A DNA stretch of 64,000 bases from CAZGXI01 sp964529715 (lineage in GTDB: Bacteria; Chloroflexota; Anaerolineae; Aggregatilineales; Ch27). Positions 34,808 through 43,569 of this stretch are shown piece after piece; the first letter of the stretch is position 1, and the number at the start of each line of letters is the position of its first letter. The notes beneath the pieces are model-generated. The model worked only from the letters and a program-made list of their open reading frames with translations, had not been told where the DNA came from and searched no databases. A program made the translations under genes and the position numbers. The stretch spans positions 1-64,000 of the forward strand of contig CAZGXI010000012.1 in the NCBI GenBank assembly GCA_964529715.1, written 5' to 3'.

Positions 34808-36292
34808 ATGAGCGTTGAACTACGTGAAATTCACAAGACATTCGGTCCCGTCCACGCCAATGATGGCATTTCACTGCGGTTGGAGGATGGGCGCATCTAC
34901 GGCATCCTCGGCGAAAACGGCGCGGGCAAGTCCACCCTGATGAAGATTCTTTCGGGCTTCTATCTGGCCGACGCCGGGCAGATCGTGATCGATGGCCGGG
35001 TGGCGCACTATGACACGCCGCTGGGCGCCATCCGGGCCGGTATCGGTATGTTGCAGCAAGACCCGTTGGACGTGGCGCCGTTTTCGGTGTTGGAGAACTT
35101 TGTCTATGGTTATCCGGGCGGCGTACTGCCGGACTGGTCCGCTGCCCGCGCGCGCTTCCACAAACTGGACGAACGGTTTGGCTTTGGCCTTAACCCTGAC
35201 GCCTACGTGGAACAGTTGACTATTGGTCAGCGGCAGCAGTTGGAAATCCTGCGCCTGATCGCGTTGGGTGTGCGCGTGCTGATTCTGGACGAGCCAACGA
35301 CAGGCATTTCTGCCGAGCAGAAAGAGGTGCTGTTCAACGCGCTCAAGCGGCTGGCGCATCAGGATGGCCTGACGGTGCTGTTTGTCTCACACAAACTGGA
35401 AGATGTGCTCGACCTGTGCGACGCGGCAGCCGTGTTGCGGCAGGGAAAGCTGATCGGGACGGTGGACTTGCCCGTGACCACAGGGCAGTTGGTGGCGATG
35501 ATGTTCGGGCAGGAGCTTTCTCCGGCGGCGCGGGTGGACGCGCCACTGGGCGAGGTGGTGCTGGAGACGCGCTGTCTGACCCTGGTAGGGTCGCGTGTAA
35601 CGGTGCAGAACCTGGATTTCCACCTGCGTGCCGGGGAGGTGGTCGGGCTGGCCGGGTTGGATGGCAGCGGCCAGGAACTCCTGATGCGCGCTTGCGTGGG
35701 GCTGCTCAAGCCGCTGGGCGGTCAGATCATCATCAAGGGGACGCCGTGTGAAGGACTGCCCTATCGCGCTTTCTTGGCGCAGAAGGTGGGGTTCAGCGCG
35801 GCGGGCCGATTGGAAGAAGGGCTGGTCAGCGGGCTGACATTGATGGAGCATTTTGCCCTGACCGATCCGACCCAGGGCGGCTGGATCGATTGGGAGCGCG
35901 CCCGCTGTCTGACCGAGGAGCGCATCCGGCACTACAACATCTATGGCCGGCCAGACAGTCCGGTCGAAACTCTCTCCGGCGGCAACCAGCAGCGCGTGAT
36001 GATGGCGCTGATGCCGGCCCATCCCTGCCTACTGGTGTTGGAGCATCCCACACGCGGCCTGGACGTAGAGTCGGCGCGCTGGATATGGGAGCAACTCCTG
36101 GCTCGCCGCGAGGAGGGGACGGCCATCCTGTTCACTTCGGCGGATCTGGAGGAGATCGTGACCTACAGCGACCGCATCCTGGTCTTTTACGCCGGTCAGG
36201 TTACTGAAGTGCCCGATCCCCGGACGACGACGGTGGACGAACTCGGCCACCTCATTGGCGGCCACCACCTGGAAAGGGAGACACACGCATGA
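34808..36292 (+). CDS. nucleoside ABC transporter ATPase, duplicated
   Basis: 494 residues with two ABC domains. The first has a full Walker A GENGAGKST, signature LTIGQRQQLEI and Walker B LILDEPTTGIS. The second is degenerate at its Walker A (AGLDGSGQELL) but has LSGGNQQRV and LVLEHPTRGLDV. This is the usual pattern for BMP-type nucleoside importers and sugar transporters (RbsA/NupA-like). It overlaps the next gene by ATGA (36289-36292). Confidence 0.93.
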   Translation: MSVELREIHKTFGPVHANDGISLRLEDGRIYGILGENGAGKSTLMKILSGFYLADAGQIVIDGRVAHYDTPLGAIRAGIGMLQQDPLDVAPFSVLENFVYGYPGGVLPDWSAARARFHKLDERFGFGLNPDAYVEQLTIGQRQQLEILRLIALGVRVLILDEPTTGISAEQKEVLFNALKRLAHQDGLTVLFVSHKLEDVLDLCDAAAVLRQGKLIGTVDLPVTTGQLVAMMFGQELSPAARVDAPLGEVVLETRCLTLVGSRVTVQNLDFHLRAGEVVGLAGLDGSGQELLMRACVGLLKPLGGQIIIKGTPCEGLPYRAFLAQKVGFSAAGRLEEGLVSGLTLMEHFALTDPTQGGWIDWERARCLTEERIRHYNIYGRPDSPVETLSGGNQQRVMMALMPAHPCLLVLEHPTRGLDVESARWIWEQLLARREEGTAILFTSADLEEIVTYSDRILVFYAGQVTEVPDPRTTTVDELGHLIGGHHLERETHA

Positions 36293-37422
36293 ATGCTACT
36301 GGCCCGTTCGCCCTGCGTCGCTTTACCGGCGTGGCGCTGGCGCTCGGCGTGGTGATCGTGTCGCTGTTCCTGACAGCCCTGGTCATCCTGGCCGTTGGCG
36401 CGTCGCCGAGTGAGGTCTTTCAGAAGATCTGGGAGGGGATCGGCTTTCTGCCACAGGGTGGTCTGGACGCGGGCCGTTTTGCCGGCGTAGTGAACTTCTG
36501 GATTCCGCTGGCGCTGGTGAGCACGGGGCTGCTGATTACCTTCACGGCAGGGCTGTGGAATATCGGCGTTGAGGGGCAGATGATGTTCGGTGCGGTGTTT
36601 GCCAGTTGGGTGGCGCGCGAGGTCACGCTGCCGGGGCCTCTGCTGGTAACGGTGGAACTGATCGCGGCGGCGTTCGGTGGGGCGTTGTGGGCGGCGCTGG
36701 TGGGGCTGCTCAAAACCAAAGGCGGCGTGCACGAGATTTTCGGCGGCGTGGCGCTGAATAACCTGGCGAACATCTTCGCCATTTATCTCATCTCTGCCCC
36801 CTGGCAGCCGCCGGAGGGTGGCAGTGCTCATTCGACGCCGCCTTTCCGCTCAGAAGCCTTGCTTGTGCCGCTGGAAGGGTTTCCGGTGAGTCTGGCGGCC
36901 TTAGCCCTGGTTGTGGTCGGCTTTCTGACGGTCGCCGTGGCGTTGCGCGGCACACGCTGGGGGCTGGAGCTGAAGGCCATCGGCAAGAGCGACCGCTCCG
37001 CACTGCTGCTCGGTGTGGCGACCCATCGGAACGCTGTGCTGGCGCTGGCAGCCTGTGGCGCGCTGGCGGGACTGGCAGGCGGTTTCCGGGTGTTGTTTAC
37101 CTATGCCAGCCTGCGCCCGCTGGTCAGCGGCGGGATCGGCTTTCTGGGGCTGTTGGTGGTGTTGCTGACGGGTACACGGGCGGCCTGGGTGCCGCTGGTG
37201 TCGTTCTTCTTCGCCGCGATCTTGGCGGGCAGCACTCGCCTGAAGATCGCGCTGCAACTGGATCAAAGCCTGGCCGGGGTGGTGCAGGGGATTCTGGTGC
37301 TGCTGGTGGTCCTTTCTAACGGCGTGCGTGGGCGGCTGCGCAGTGTCGCGGTTCCACCTACCCATTCAGCCGGGGTATCACCGACGCCACAGTCCTCTGC
37401 TGAGGAGGTGGCGCATGGATGA
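36289..37422 (+). CDS. nucleoside ABC transporter permease 1
   Basis: 377 residues with about nine to ten TM helices. The BPD_transp_2 family pattern GLWNIGVEGQMMFGA (around residue 90) and the loop ELKAIGKSDRSALLLGVATHRNAV match NupP/BmpF-like nucleoside permeases. Its start overlaps the ATPase stop and its end overlaps permease 2 by 8 bp, so the three are translationally coupled. Confidence 0.92.
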   Translation: MNATGPFALRRFTGVALALGVVIVSLFLTALVILAVGASPSEVFQKIWEGIGFLPQGGLDAGRFAGVVNFWIPLALVSTGLLITFTAGLWNIGVEGQMMFGAVFASWVAREVTLPGPLLVTVELIAAAFGGALWAALVGLLKTKGGVHEIFGGVALNNLANIFAIYLISAPWQPPEGGSAHSTPPFRSEALLVPLEGFPVSLAALALVVVGFLTVAVALRGTRWGLELKAIGKSDRSALLLGVATHRNAVLALAACGALAGLAGGFRVLFTYASLRPLVSGGIGFLGLLVVLLTGTRAAWVPLVSFFFAAILAGSTRLKIALQLDQSLAGVVQGILVLLVVLSNGVRGRLRSVAVPPTHSAGVSPTPQSSAEEVAHG

Positions 37423-38383
37423 ACTGGCAAACGTCCTGGGATCGATTGTCTCCAATGCGACGCCGCTGGTCATTGCCAGTATCGGCGAGACGCTCACTGA
37501 GCGTGTGGGGGTAGTCAATCTGTCGCTGGATGGCAGCATTACCCTGGCGGCGATGGTCGGCTTTGTGGCGGCACATACCTCTGGCAGCGCGGCGCTGGGC
37601 ATTCTGGCGGGCATGATCGCAGCCATGTTGATCGCGTTGCTGATCGCGTTTGCCAATATCCGCTTGAAGCAGGATCAGGTGGCGGTGGGGTTTGTGCTCA
37701 CGTTGCTGGCGGCGGACCTGGCGCAGTTTCTGGGCCAGGGATACACCCGTGTTCCCGGCCCGACCGTGCCGACGGTGCGTATTCCGGTGTTGGCCGACCT
37801 GCCGTTGTTCGGCCAGATGTTCTTTAACCACAACCTGCTGGTCTACCTGAGCTTTGTCCTGATCTTCGGCATGTGGTTCTTCCTGTACCGCACGCGCTAC
37901 GGCCTGGAACTCCGTGCGGTGGGGGAGCGGCCCGCGACGGCCTTTGCGCGCGGCACAAATGTCGGTCGGGTGCGCTATCTGTACACCGCTGTGGGCGGCT
38001 TGCTGATCGGGCTGGCCGGGGCCAGCTACGCCCTGGCAATCAAGCCTGGCTGGGCCAACCCGCCCGTGATGCGTGGCGACGGCTGGATCGCCCTGGCGAT
38101 TGTCATCTTCGGCGGCTGGCATCCCTTTCGTGTGGCCTTTGGCGCATATCTGTTTACAGGTCTACGCGCCCTGGCGAGCGTTATTCAACAGAGTACCGAC
38201 CTGCCGCTGGTGCTGGTGAACGCCGTGCCCTGGGTGTTGATGATCTTGACCTTGCTGATGGTGTCCAGTGGCACGGTGGAGCGCCTATTACGGGTGACGC
38301 CGAAAAGGCTGCAAGGAGCGTTGCGCAATGTGCTGCGTTCCAAGCCGCCTGCCGCCTTAGGCGCACAGTTTGAGCGGGAATGA
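37415..38383 (+). CDS. nucleoside ABC transporter permease 2
   Basis: 322 residues from the ATG at 37415 (AGGAGGT upstream, inside the end of permease 1). Family pattern GVVNLSLDGSITLAAMVG and RTRYGLELRAVGERPATAFARG fit NupQ/BmpG-like permeases. Nine or so TM helices. Last gene of the transporter unit. Confidence 0.92.
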   Translation: MDELANVLGSIVSNATPLVIASIGETLTERVGVVNLSLDGSITLAAMVGFVAAHTSGSAALGILAGMIAAMLIALLIAFANIRLKQDQVAVGFVLTLLAADLAQFLGQGYTRVPGPTVPTVRIPVLADLPLFGQMFFNHNLLVYLSFVLIFGMWFFLYRTRYGLELRAVGERPATAFARGTNVGRVRYLYTAVGGLLIGLAGASYALAIKPGWANPPVMRGDGWIALAIVIFGGWHPFRVAFGAYLFTGLRALASVIQQSTDLPLVLVNAVPWVLMILTLLMVSSGTVERLLRVTPKRLQGALRNVLRSKPPAALGAQFERE

Positions 38384-38417
38384 TTTTCGCACGAACGTTC
38401 TGAGTGAGCTATACTAA

Positions 38418-38440
38418 AGCGGCGGAGCCAATCCGCCGCT
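38418..38440. repeat. short palindromic element (CGGCGG-arm type)
   Basis: AGCGGCGGA (38418-38426), GCCAA, TCCGCCGCT (38432-38440). It lies just after the nucleoside transporter genes. Followed after 11 nt by CAACTGCTGT, the same word that follows the copy at 34708. Confidence 0.65.
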
Positions 38441-38476
38441 GATGTTTAGATCAACTGCTGTTGTGGGGAAGACACC

Positions 38477-39358
38477 GTGACCGTCACGCTAACCCAGGAC
38501 TGGATCGCCGCGCGGCGAAACGAACGTTATCGCCGTCGCATGGACCTACGCCTGACCGAGATCGATCAGGCAGAACGGTTTATTGACGACGTGGGCTTTG
38601 CCTTCTTCTGGCCGATTAAGGGCATCGAGGCGCCCAGCCTGTTCGACGCCATCGCCGGGCGCGTGCGGGCACTTTCCAGCGAGCACGACGATCCCGACAT
38701 CAGCACCAGTTGGAGCTGGAAGGATCAATCTCTCGGCGGCACGCGCTGGTACTATGCCAAGCTGCTGCGTCGCCGCGCCACCCTAATCGCGCCGCGCCTG
38801 TGGGCTGCGTTCTACGCTCTCACGCCCAACTACGGCGACCTGTACGATTACCAGGAAATGGTCCAGGACGGGACGATGACTCACGAGGCGCGCCTGATCT
38901 ACGAGGCGTTATTGGAACACGGGGCGCTGAACACGGTCGAACTGCGGCGGCAGTCTGGCATGACTGCCGAGGGTAGCAAGACCCGCTTCGAGCGCGGCCT
39001 GACCGAACTCCAGGTGTGGATGAAAATCCTGCCGGTCGGCGTGGCCGAGGCAGGGGCGTGGAACTACAGCTTTGCCTATGACCTCACGCTGCGCCACTAC
39101 CCGGAACTACCCTTGCAGGCGCGGCAGATCGGCACGGCGCAGGCGTGGGAGATGCTGATCGGGCAGTACGTGGAGAACGCCATCGCCGTGACGCAGAAGC
39201 AGATCGGACAGTTATTCCACGTTTTCGAGCCGACGCCGCGCGAAATCGAGCGGGCGCTCAAGACGCTGGAAGGGCAGGGCAGGGTCCGCGCGGTTGAGGC
39301 AGAAAAGGTCGGCGCGGTGTGGGCCTCGTGCCGTGCGCTGGATGAGGACGCGAAGTAG
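38477..39358 (+). CDS. AlkZ-related winged-helix protein
   Basis: 293 residues from the GTG at 38477 (GGGGAAG upstream). The region near residue 40 reads DVGFAFFWPIKGIEAPSLFDAI, followed by a tryptophan-rich stretch STSWSWKD and GTRWYYAKLL, then a winged-helix-like half (about 130-215). These features match proteins annotated as AlkZ-related, distant relatives of the AlkZ/YcaQ DNA glycosylases. I do not see the QxQ catalytic motif of true AlkZ, so glycosylase activity is not assured. It stands alone between the transporter and convergent pseudokinase genes. Confidence 0.6.
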   Translation: MTVTLTQDWIAARRNERYRRRMDLRLTEIDQAERFIDDVGFAFFWPIKGIEAPSLFDAIAGRVRALSSEHDDPDISTSWSWKDQSLGGTRWYYAKLLRRRATLIAPRLWAAFYALTPNYGDLYDYQEMVQDGTMTHEARLIYEALLEHGALNTVELRRQSGMTAEGSKTRFERGLTELQVWMKILPVGVAEAGAWNYSFAYDLTLRHYPELPLQARQIGTAQAWEMLIGQYVENAIAVTQKQIGQLFHVFEPTPREIERALKTLEGQGRVRAVEAEKVGAVWASCRALDEDAK

Positions 39359-39368
39359 ACCCTGTCCC

Positions 39369-40922
39369 TCAATCGCTGGCCGGGTGGAAAGCGGGGGCGC
39401 TGTAGAGCAGGCGCAGCGTAGCAAGGTCGCGCTCGGTGTAGCGGGTTTTATCGCATGTCTGCGCGTAGTACATGATGTCTTCTGGGTACGGGCTGTGCAC
39501 GACGATCCCCAGGCCGTGTGTCATCTCGTGCAGCAGCGTCTCCGCAAAGCAGCCGTCCGCCGCATCCAGCCAGATCGTCACCAGCAAGATGCCTGCCTCA
39601 GTATAGGTTGGCAGGGTGCACGCGGCGGCGTAGTCGTGTTCTGCGCCGCAGGCGGCGTTGGCGCGGAAATCGGCGTCGCTCATCAGCCAGATGGTGAGGT
39701 GGGCAAACATCCGCCCCTGCACGCGCGTGATCGGCACGACCTGGTTGATCTGGTCCAGCGCGTTCTGGAAGGCCCACTCCTGCTCTTCCGTTGGAACCAC
39801 GCCGTTGTAGCCGCCCATCCACACGTTGATCGGGAAGAAGTCGAAGCGCCCGTAGGTGTTTTCGGCAAGCTGCGCATCCCACATGGTGTAATCGTAGCCG
39901 TCGCCTTCCCAATAAGTCAGCGCCAACTGCGCCGGGGAGAAGGTAGGGAACAGGGTTGGCGCGAGGGTAGTCGTCGGCGCGGGCGTTTTGGTGGCGACCT
40001 CGATTGGGACGGGCGTCCAGGTGGGGGGCATAGTGGGGCGCTGGTAGGGCGTCGGCGTTGGGATCAGGATACTTAAGGGAGTGGCCGTCGCGGCGGCAGC
40101 CTGCAACTGGCTGCTGGCGACTGGCGCGCCGCCGGATGACCCCAGCAGCAGGATCGCGCCGAGTGCCAGCACAAGCACGACGACGGCGGCGAAGATCGCA
40201 GCGGGGACGAGCAGCTTGCCGTTGCCCGACGCAGTCACTGGGCGCACGGGGGACGGGACTGGCTGGTCCTTGAGCGCAGCCTGCCATGCCGTCGCAAAGA
40301 CGCTCAGGGTAGGGTAACGGCGCTGCGGGTCCGGCTGGACAGCGTAAGACAGCGCCTTTTGGACGCCCGGTGGCAAATCCCGCGCGATCTGGCGCAACAT
40401 GATCGCCAGACTGTACACGTCGGCCTGCGGCGTGGGCACTTCTCCGGCGGCGACTTCTGGCGCGGTGTAAGGGCCGGGCGCGGCGGGCAGCCCGGCGTCG
40501 CTCAGGCAGACGCGCCCCCCTCGTTCCAGCAGGATGTTGGTCGGTTTGAGATTGCCGTGCACCCTGCCATCCAACGCTGCGGCGATCTGGTTCACCAGAG
40601 CAGCGAGGTGCTCCTTGCCGGGCGGTTCACGACGGCTTGCCAGCCATTCCGCCAGGTTTGGTCCTTCGACATAGGGCGTCACGCGGTACAGGCGACCATC
40701 GGCCTCGCCGCCATCGATCACGGGCAGCAGCGCCGAAGCCCCCCCCACCGTCCGTGCGCTAAAAGCCGCGCGCAGCCGCGCATTCCCGGCGGCCTGGGGA
40801 TGGAGCACCTTGACGGCGACAGCCTGCCCGGTCTGCTGATCGATGGCCCGATAGACCGCGCCAACCGGTCCGGCCCCGCGCCGCCGTTCAACTACGTAAC
40901 GTCGTGCCAGCAGCCCGCTCAT
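39369..40922 (-). CDS. pseudokinase-transmembrane-metzincin protease fusion
   Basis: 517 residues. The N-terminal half (about 8-215) is a protein-kinase fold: glycine loop GAGPVGAVY, VAVK with Lys38, and APE in PYTAPEVAAGE. The catalytic HRD reads His122-Gly-Asn124, DFG reads Asp142-Ala-Gly, and the activation segment is only about 10 residues, so it is probably a pseudokinase. A TM helix (about 237-260) and a Thr/Pro stalk (about 278-330) follow. The outer domain (about 335-517) carries H465-E-M-T-H469-GLGIVV-H476-S and DIMY (Met484), a complete metzincin zinc site with Met-turn, as in bacterial matrixin-like proteases. Its ATG overlaps the stop of prs (ATGA). Confidence 0.8.
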   Translation of the reverse strand: MSGLLARRYVVERRRGAGPVGAVYRAIDQQTGQAVAVKVLHPQAAGNARLRAAFSARTVGGASALLPVIDGGEADGRLYRVTPYVEGPNLAEWLASRREPPGKEHLAALVNQIAAALDGRVHGNLKPTNILLERGGRVCLSDAGLPAAPGPYTAPEVAAGEVPTPQADVYSLAIMLRQIARDLPPGVQKALSYAVQPDPQRRYPTLSVFATAWQAALKDQPVPSPVRPVTASGNGKLLVPAAIFAAVVVLVLALGAILLLGSSGGAPVASSQLQAAAATATPLSILIPTPTPYQRPTMPPTWTPVPIEVATKTPAPTTTLAPTLFPTFSPAQLALTYWEGDGYDYTMWDAQLAENTYGRFDFFPINVWMGGYNGVVPTEEQEWAFQNALDQINQVVPITRVQGRMFAHLTIWLMSDADFRANAACGAEHDYAAACTLPTYTEAGILLVTIWLDAADGCFAETLLHEMTHGLGIVVHSPYPEDIMYYAQTCDKTRYTERDLATLRLLYSAPAFHPASD

Positions 40923-41938
40923 TCGTCGAACAAAGCCCCGACGCTGCGCCCTTCGTGAGCGCGGATGATGACTTCGCTCAGCAGTGGTGCGACCGATAGT
41001 ACGGTCATGTTGGGTAGGCGCTTTTCCGGCGGAATGGGCAGGGTGTTGGTGGTGACGATCTCCTTAATGGGCAGCCGCGCCAGCCGTTCGACGCCGCCGC
41101 CGCTGAGGATGCCATGCGTGAAGGCCACGTAGAAGCTGCGCGCGCCGTTCTTTTGCAGCAGGTGGATGGCGTTCTCGACGCTCTTGCCCGTCAGCACCTC
41201 GTCATCGACCAGCAGCACGTTTTTGTCGCGCACGTCTCCGATCAGGGCCAGGGTTTTGGGCTGTTCGGCGTTATCGGTGCGGCGCTTTTCGATGAAGGCC
41301 AGCGGGCAGTTGAGGCGATTGGCGTAGTCGCGCCCGCGCTTGGCGAAGCCCAGGTCGGTCGTGACCACCACCAGATTTTCGATGCGCAGGTCGGCGATGT
41401 AGTCGCTGAGCAGGAAGTAAGCCGTCAGCACGTCGCCGGGGATGCTGAAGAAGCCCTGAATCTGGCCGGAGTGTAGATCGATGGTGATGTAGCGGTCCGC
41501 CCCGGCGACCTGGATCATGTCGGCGATCAGGCGGGCCGTGATCGGGACGCGCGGCTGATCCTTCTTGTCCGAGCGGGCATAGCTCAGGTAGGGGATCACG
41601 GCGGTGATGCGCGCGGCGGAGTCCCGCTTGAGCGTGTCCAGCATGATCAGCAGTTCCATAATGTTGTCGCTGACGGGTGAGGTCAGCGACTGGACCAGAT
41701 AGACATCCTGCCCGCGCACGCTCTCTTCGAGGCGAATAAAGATGTTCTCGTTAGAGAACTGCGTCCGCTCATAGCGACCCGGCTCCAGGTCCAGGTAGTC
41801 GCAGATTTCGCGGCCAAGCTCCTGGCTGCCGGAGCCGCAGAAAATCTTGATCTCCCCATACAGGTTCCGTTCAGCCGCCGGGTGATCATCGAAGCGGGTA
41901 AAACGGGTGCCGGGGACTTTGTGCGGCGTCGGGGTCAT
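40919..41938 (-). CDS. prs: ribose-phosphate pyrophosphokinase (PRPP synthetase)
   Basis: 339 residues, transferring diphosphate from ATP to ribose-5-phosphate to make PRPP for nucleotide, His and Trp synthesis. Seen: GSGSQELGREICDYL, YARSDKKDQ, the DLHSGQIQGFF motif and FIEKRRT. The PRPP-binding loop reads VDDEVLTGKS instead of the usual VDD-IDTAGT, so binding or regulation may differ, or it belongs to a divergent Prs group. A 20-residue N-terminal extension precedes the core. The stop codon overlaps the ATG of the pseudokinase-protease gene. Confidence 0.85.
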   Translation of the reverse strand: MTPTPHKVPGTRFTRFDDHPAAERNLYGEIKIFCGSGSQELGREICDYLDLEPGRYERTQFSNENIFIRLEESVRGQDVYLVQSLTSPVSDNIMELLIMLDTLKRDSAARITAVIPYLSYARSDKKDQPRVPITARLIADMIQVAGADRYITIDLHSGQIQGFFSIPGDVLTAYFLLSDYIADLRIENLVVVTTDLGFAKRGRDYANRLNCPLAFIEKRRTDNAEQPKTLALIGDVRDKNVLLVDDEVLTGKSVENAIHLLQKNGARSFYVAFTHGILSGGGVERLARLPIKEIVTTNTLPIPPEKRLPNMTVLSVAPLLSEVIIRAHEGRSVGALFDE

Positions 41939-41971
41939 GCGCTCGTTATTGCTCCTGAACCGGTCTGGCGT

Positions 41972-42985
41972 TCAGTCTGCCAGGCCAACCGTCTGTAGAA
42001 GGCGTTCGACGGCATCGGCGGGGGCCAGTTCACGGGCAACGACCTGGTCCAGCACCGTCTGCCATAACGCCGGATCGATCCGTTCCGCAACCTGCCGGAA
42101 CAACACCTCTTGCAAACGCGATTGTAGCTCAATTTCCTGGCGCTGCCGTTCTCGCAGGCGCAATTGGCCGCTCTCGCGCAGGTAAGCCCGATGTGCCTGG
42201 ATGGCCTGTTGCAGCGCGTCGATGCCCCGCCCTTCGGTGGCGACCGTCTCCACGATGGGCGTCTGCCACTCGTCGGGATGATGATCGGCGGCGGGCCAGC
42301 GGGAATCCTGTCCTGGCAGGCCGTGATGTAACCCAGTGGGGGGACGATTGGAACCCAGGTCTAACAAGGTGCGCAGGGCGCGCACGGTGCTTGGTGCACC
42401 TGGCTGATCGGCCTTGTTCACCACCAGGATGTCCGCGATCTCCAGGATGCCGGCCTTGATGGCCTGCACCTCGTCACCCAGGCCGGGTGCTTCGACAACG
42501 AGGGTCGTATGCGCCTGGCGGGCGATGTCGATCTCGCTCTGCCCTGCGCCGACCGTTTCGATCAGGATCACATCGAATCCGGCAGCGTCTAGGGCGCGGA
42601 CGGCATCACTGGTGGCGCGGGCCAGGCCGCCCAGACTGCCGCGCGTCGCCATGCTACGGATAAACACTCCCCGGTCGCCGGCCAGGTCGCGCATCCGAAT
42701 GCGATCCCCCAGAATCGCCCCGCCGGAAAAAGGGCTGGTGGGGTCTACGGCGATGATGCCGACCGTCTGCCCGGCGGCGCGATAGGCTTTAGCGAGGCTG
42801 TTGACCAGCGAGCTTTTGCCGGTGCCGGGCGCGCCCGTCACGCCGACCAGATGCGCCCGTCCGGTGTGGGGATAGAGGGCGGCCAGCGCGACCTGTGCCT
42901 GAGGATGTTCGTTTTCGATGTAGGTGAGCAGGCGGGCCAGCGCCCGTTGACTGCCCGCCAGCAGGTCTGTCACGAGTGCCGCCAT
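41972..42985 (-). CDS. meaB: methylmalonyl-CoA mutase-associated GTPase MeaB
   Basis: 337-residue G3E-family P-loop GTPase that guards and reactivates B12-dependent acyl-CoA mutases. Walker A GVTGAPGTGKSS, SPFSGGAILGDRIRM, the switch-like SMATRGSLGGL, ETVGAGQSE and VVNKAD are all present. The C-terminal helical dimerisation arm is complete. Begins 2 bp after the stop of the B12-subunit gene, so both form one transcription unit. Confidence 0.95.
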   Translation of the reverse strand: MAALVTDLLAGSQRALARLLTYIENEHPQAQVALAALYPHTGRAHLVGVTGAPGTGKSSLVNSLAKAYRAAGQTVGIIAVDPTSPFSGGAILGDRIRMRDLAGDRGVFIRSMATRGSLGGLARATSDAVRALDAAGFDVILIETVGAGQSEIDIARQAHTTLVVEAPGLGDEVQAIKAGILEIADILVVNKADQPGAPSTVRALRTLLDLGSNRPPTGLHHGLPGQDSRWPAADHHPDEWQTPIVETVATEGRGIDALQQAIQAHRAYLRESGQLRLRERQRQEIELQSRLQEVLFRQVAERIDPALWQTVLDQVVARELAPADAVERLLQTVGLAD

Positions 42986-42987
42986 GG

Positions 42988-43395
42988 TCAGTTCGCCGTG
43001 TCTCCAACCAGTTGGCGGATGTGATTCACGATGGTTTCGGTGCTCGTGCCGGGGCCGAATACGGCGGAGATTCCCATCGCCTGGAGGGTGGGGATGTCTT
43101 CGTCGGGGATGATGCCGCCGACGATTACCTTCACGTCGCCCATGTCGTTGGCGCGCAGCAGTTCCAACACGCGCGGTGCCAGGGCCATGTGTGCGCCGCT
43201 GAGAATGCTGAGGCCGACGACATCGACGTCTTCCTGCAAAGCGGCCTCGGCGATCATTTCCGGCGTCTGGCGCAGACCCGTATAAATGACTTCCATCCCG
43301 GCGTCGCGCAGCGCACGCGCGATCACTTTGGCGCCCCGGTCGTGGCCGTCCAGGCCGGGCTTGGCAATGAGGACACGCAGCTTTCGGTCAGTCAT
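42988..43395 (-). CDS. methylmalonyl-CoA mutase B12-binding subunit
   Basis: 135 residues from the ATG at 43395 (AAAGGA upstream). It is a free-standing cobalamin-binding domain: the DGHDRG motif supplies the cobalt-ligating His, with SILSGAH and VIVGGIIPDED following. In split mutases such a small subunit pairs with a large substrate-binding subunit. That partner is not in this window. Followed by meaB, supporting a role in an acyl-CoA mutase. Confidence 0.93.
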   Translation of the reverse strand: MTDRKLRVLIAKPGLDGHDRGAKVIARALRDAGMEVIYTGLRQTPEMIAEAALQEDVDVVGLSILSGAHMALAPRVLELLRANDMGDVKVIVGGIIPDEDIPTLQAMGISAVFGPGTSTETIVNHIRQLVGDTAN

Positions 43396-43569
43396 CAATC
43401 GTCCTTTGAAGCCGATGGACAAGAGGTTTGGCAACCCATGATTATATCGGGATTCTCCCATGACTGAAACAGAACCTACACCACCATAAAATGGCCGATT
43501 TTTGCCAGCCTATGATAAAATCAGTGTGGCGTCGAGAATGTTTTTTCGCCAGGAGAGAATGCTCCGTTC

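Noticed and set aside
33439..34809. A 456-residue frame antisense to the BMP gene
   Set aside because: The plus-strand BMP protein has signal peptide and family motifs; antisense frame has none.
43500..43520. TATGAT near 43511 as the histidine kinase promoter
   Set aside because: No -35 box at acceptable spacing could be found, so no promoter was called.
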